Source: Paracoccaceae bacterium (GTDB lineage Bacteria > Pseudomonadota > Alphaproteobacteria > Rhodobacterales > Rhodobacteraceae). Taken from it: DNA of 36,583 nucleotides. Made by a program: the position numbers and the translations under genes. Numbering within the stretch: position 1 is the first letter of the stretch; every line of letters begins with the position of its first letter. This document shows positions 35,454 through 36,583 of this stretch, piece after piece. The notes under the pieces are model-generated. The model saw only the letters and a list, made by a program, of their open reading frames with translations. It searched no databases and had not been told where the DNA came from. The stretch spans positions 1 to 36,583 of the forward strand of contig JAAEUB010000142.1 of NCBI GenBank assembly GCA_024227755.1, written 5' to 3'.

Positions 35454-35503
35454 GAAAATGGGATTTTCACCTGTCGCAATAGATTTTCAAATGAAAATCT
35501 ATT
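35454..35503. repeat. Two further hairpins at the infC stop codon
   Basis: GAAAAT/ATTTTC around GGG lies at 35454-35468. AATAGATTTTCA pairs perfectly with TGAAAATCTATT around AA at 35478-35503. The second includes the infC stop codon (35499-35501). With copy C and the terminator they form a row of five hairpins after infC. Confidence 0.65.
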
Positions 35504-36044
35504 TTGGAAGTGGCCCGATCATCATGATCATCTGGCGGCCTTCCATCTTGGGCATGCTTTCGACCTTGCCGATCTCTTTGGTGTCTTCCGCCACCCGTTC
35601 CAGCAATTCGCGGCCCAGATTCTGGTGCGCCATTTCGCGGCCACGAAAGCGCAAGGTTACCTTGACCTTGTCGCCATTGCCCAAAAACTTGACCACGTTG
35701 CGCATTTTGACGTCATAATCATGTACATCGGTATTGGGGCGGAATTTGACTTCCTTAACCTCGATGATCTTTTGCTTTTTGCGCGCCTCGCTCTCACGTT
35801 TCTGCTGTTCATATTTGAACTTGCCGAAATCCATGATCTTACAAACGGGCGGATTGGCATTGGGCGAGATCTCGACCAGGTCAAGCCCGGCCTCGTCGGC
35901 CAGTTCCATGCCGCGCGCAGGGCTGACAACGCCAACATTGTCTCCATCTGCTCCAATAAGCCGAATTTCGGGGGACGTGATGCGTCCATTGACGCGTGGC
36001 CCCGTATCGCGTTGCGGCGGGGCGTTGTGTGGTCTGCGGGCTAT
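35499..36044 (-). CDS. infC: Translation initiation factor IF-3 with ATA start
   Basis: IF-3 binds the 30S subunit and checks start-codon pairing. The full product has 181 residues: an N-terminal domain [19 protein letters not shown].., then [14 protein letters not shown], the family signature [15 protein letters not shown] and the C-terminal domain ending [13 protein letters not shown]. The first ATG (35909) would remove 45 conserved residues. Between it and the in-frame TGA six codons upstream of 36044 there is no ATG, GTG or TTG. ATA at 36044-36042, with AAGGAA seven bases before it, gives exactly the family N-terminus. Non-AUG infC starts (AUU in E. coli) are known to support autoregulation. 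Confidence 0.9.
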   Translation of the reverse strand: MARRPHNAPPQRDTGPRVNGRITSPEIRLIGADGDNVGVVSPARGMELADEAGLDLVEISPNANPPVCKIMDFGKFKYEQQKRESEARKKQKIIEVKEVKFRPNTDVHDYDVKMRNVVKFLGNGDKVKVTLRFRGREMAHQNLGRELLERVAEDTKEIGKVESMPKMEGRQMIMMIGPLPK

Positions 36045-36238
36045 AACAAAGTTCCTTATTCAGTTTGCATGCACATTGGAGCGGAAGTTAAAGGCAGGTT
36101 TGCGCGCTTTCAAGCCAATAGTTGCGTTTTTGGGCCAGGAATGGTCAAAGTCCCCTTGCAAACCGACCGGCCATAGCGCATGGCCAGAATTATCGATGCG
36201 GGTAGTTCCCCGCGAATTACCAAGGTGAGGATGTCATC

Positions 36239-36583
36239 ATGAAAAAGGGTGTAGCAATTCTTCTGTTGCTGGCTGCAACAGCATTTGCGGGATACACGTG
36301 GTATTCCAACAATCAGGCGATGCTGGCGCAAGAGGCGGCAACCGCTGCCGCCGCTGCTGAAGCCGCCGCCGCCGAGGCTGCGGAAGCTGCTGCCGCGGAA
36401 GCCGCCGCTGCTGAAGCCGCCGCCGCTGAGGCCGCAGAAGCTGCTGCCGCAGAAGCCGCCGCTGCCGAAGCCGCCGCCGCCGAGGCTGCAGAAGCTGCTG
36501 CCGTGGAAGCCGCCGCTGCTGAAGCCGCTGCCGCCGAGGCTGCTGAAGCCGCCGCCGCGGAAGCCGCCGCTGCTGAAGCCGCC
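36239..36583 (+). CDS. Membrane-anchored Ala/Glu-repeat protein, 3' end outside the window
   Basis: ATG 36239 follows AGGTGAGG. The product starts MKKGVAILLLLAATAFAGYTW, a signal or membrane anchor, then SNNQAMLAQEAAT. From about residue 42 there is a tandem 18-residue repeat of the form EAAAAEAAEAAAAEAAAA, four copies before the window ends, with one Val substitution. Eighteen residues equal five turns of an alpha helix, so a long straight helix or coiled coil is expected, probably a periplasmic spacer. Codon choice varies between copies (GCC, GCT, GCG, GCA; GAA, GAG), so it is not a recent expansion. The C-terminal domain, which would give the function, is not visible. Upstream gap 36045-36238 holds small hairpins at 36169-36185 and 36198-36213. 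Confidence 0.8.
   Translation, partial: MKKGVAILLLLAATAFAGYTWYSNNQAMLAQEAATAAAAAEAAAAEAAEAAAAEAAAAEAAAAEAAEAAAAEAAAAEAAAAEAAEAAAVEAAAAEAAAAEAAEAAAAEAAAAEAA

Noticed and set aside
35397-36176. Plus-strand open frame of 259 codons opposite infC
   Set aside because: It runs through palindromes and antisense IF-3 sequence; no start signal and no protein-like domain.
36350-36583. CRISPR-like or satellite DNA array
   Set aside because: The units are contiguous, in frame, and vary at synonymous positions; there are no spacers, so this is a protein repeat.

Overview
The window reads as chromosomal DNA of an alphaproteobacterium, most likely a marine Roseobacter-group member of the Rhodobacteraceae. 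This rests on gene content and order recalled from that family: yajC-secDF-Mth938-like-ccmABCDG, a lone FliG next to purB and an LpxL-type acyltransferase, a form II cox operon, and TTCGAA-centred palindromes between genes. No searches were run. I see no tRNA, rRNA, CRISPR array, transposase or phage gene.

Layout. Positions 1-6468 hold a truncated small membrane protein gene (minus strand), then a plus-strand run: yajC, fused secDF, an Mth938-like gene and the cytochrome c maturation genes ccmA, B, C, D and G. Positions 6469-6700 hold a compound palindromic element facing the end of acnA. Positions 6701-15067 are housekeeping genes: aconitase, a DUF1223 protein, LpxL-like acyltransferase, orphan FliG, PurB, a DUF6314 protein and BioY. 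Positions 15268-19173 hold, on the minus strand, an NTF2-like protein, DnaB, PyrE and PyrC.

Positions 19309-26161 are a minus-strand cluster with the look of a surface-glycan or glycoconjugate locus: two free GT2-type glycosyltransferases, a canonical sulfotransferase, a 781-residue protein fusing a degenerate sulfotransferase-like domain to a third glycosyltransferase, an FkbM-type methyltransferase, and an alpha/beta-hydrolase-like protein with Asp where the nucleophile is expected. The first three genes overlap by 1 and 4 bases, and the next two follow closely. This is the best candidate here for an undescribed system.

Positions 26382-35305 are a complete-looking form II (BMS-type) CO-dehydrogenase-like molybdoenzyme operon: MoxR/CoxD ATPase, CoxE-type VWA protein, XdhC/CoxI-like protein, molybdopterin-binding protein, CoxS, an inserted secreted protein, CoxL (AYRGAGR motif), CoxM and a small membrane protein. 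The first four are expected to mature the molybdenum cofactor and enzyme; S, L and M form the enzyme itself. Substrate is uncertain, because form II enzymes are often not physiological CO dehydrogenases.

Positions 35306-36583 hold a terminator, stacked hairpins, infC (IF-3) on the minus strand with an apparent ATA start codon, and the 5' end of a membrane-anchored protein built of an 18-residue Ala/Glu repeat that runs off the window. Besides genes, several short repeats recur: a 31-base repeat at 6453 and 30651, and paired palindromes at 18085, 27297 and 35379.
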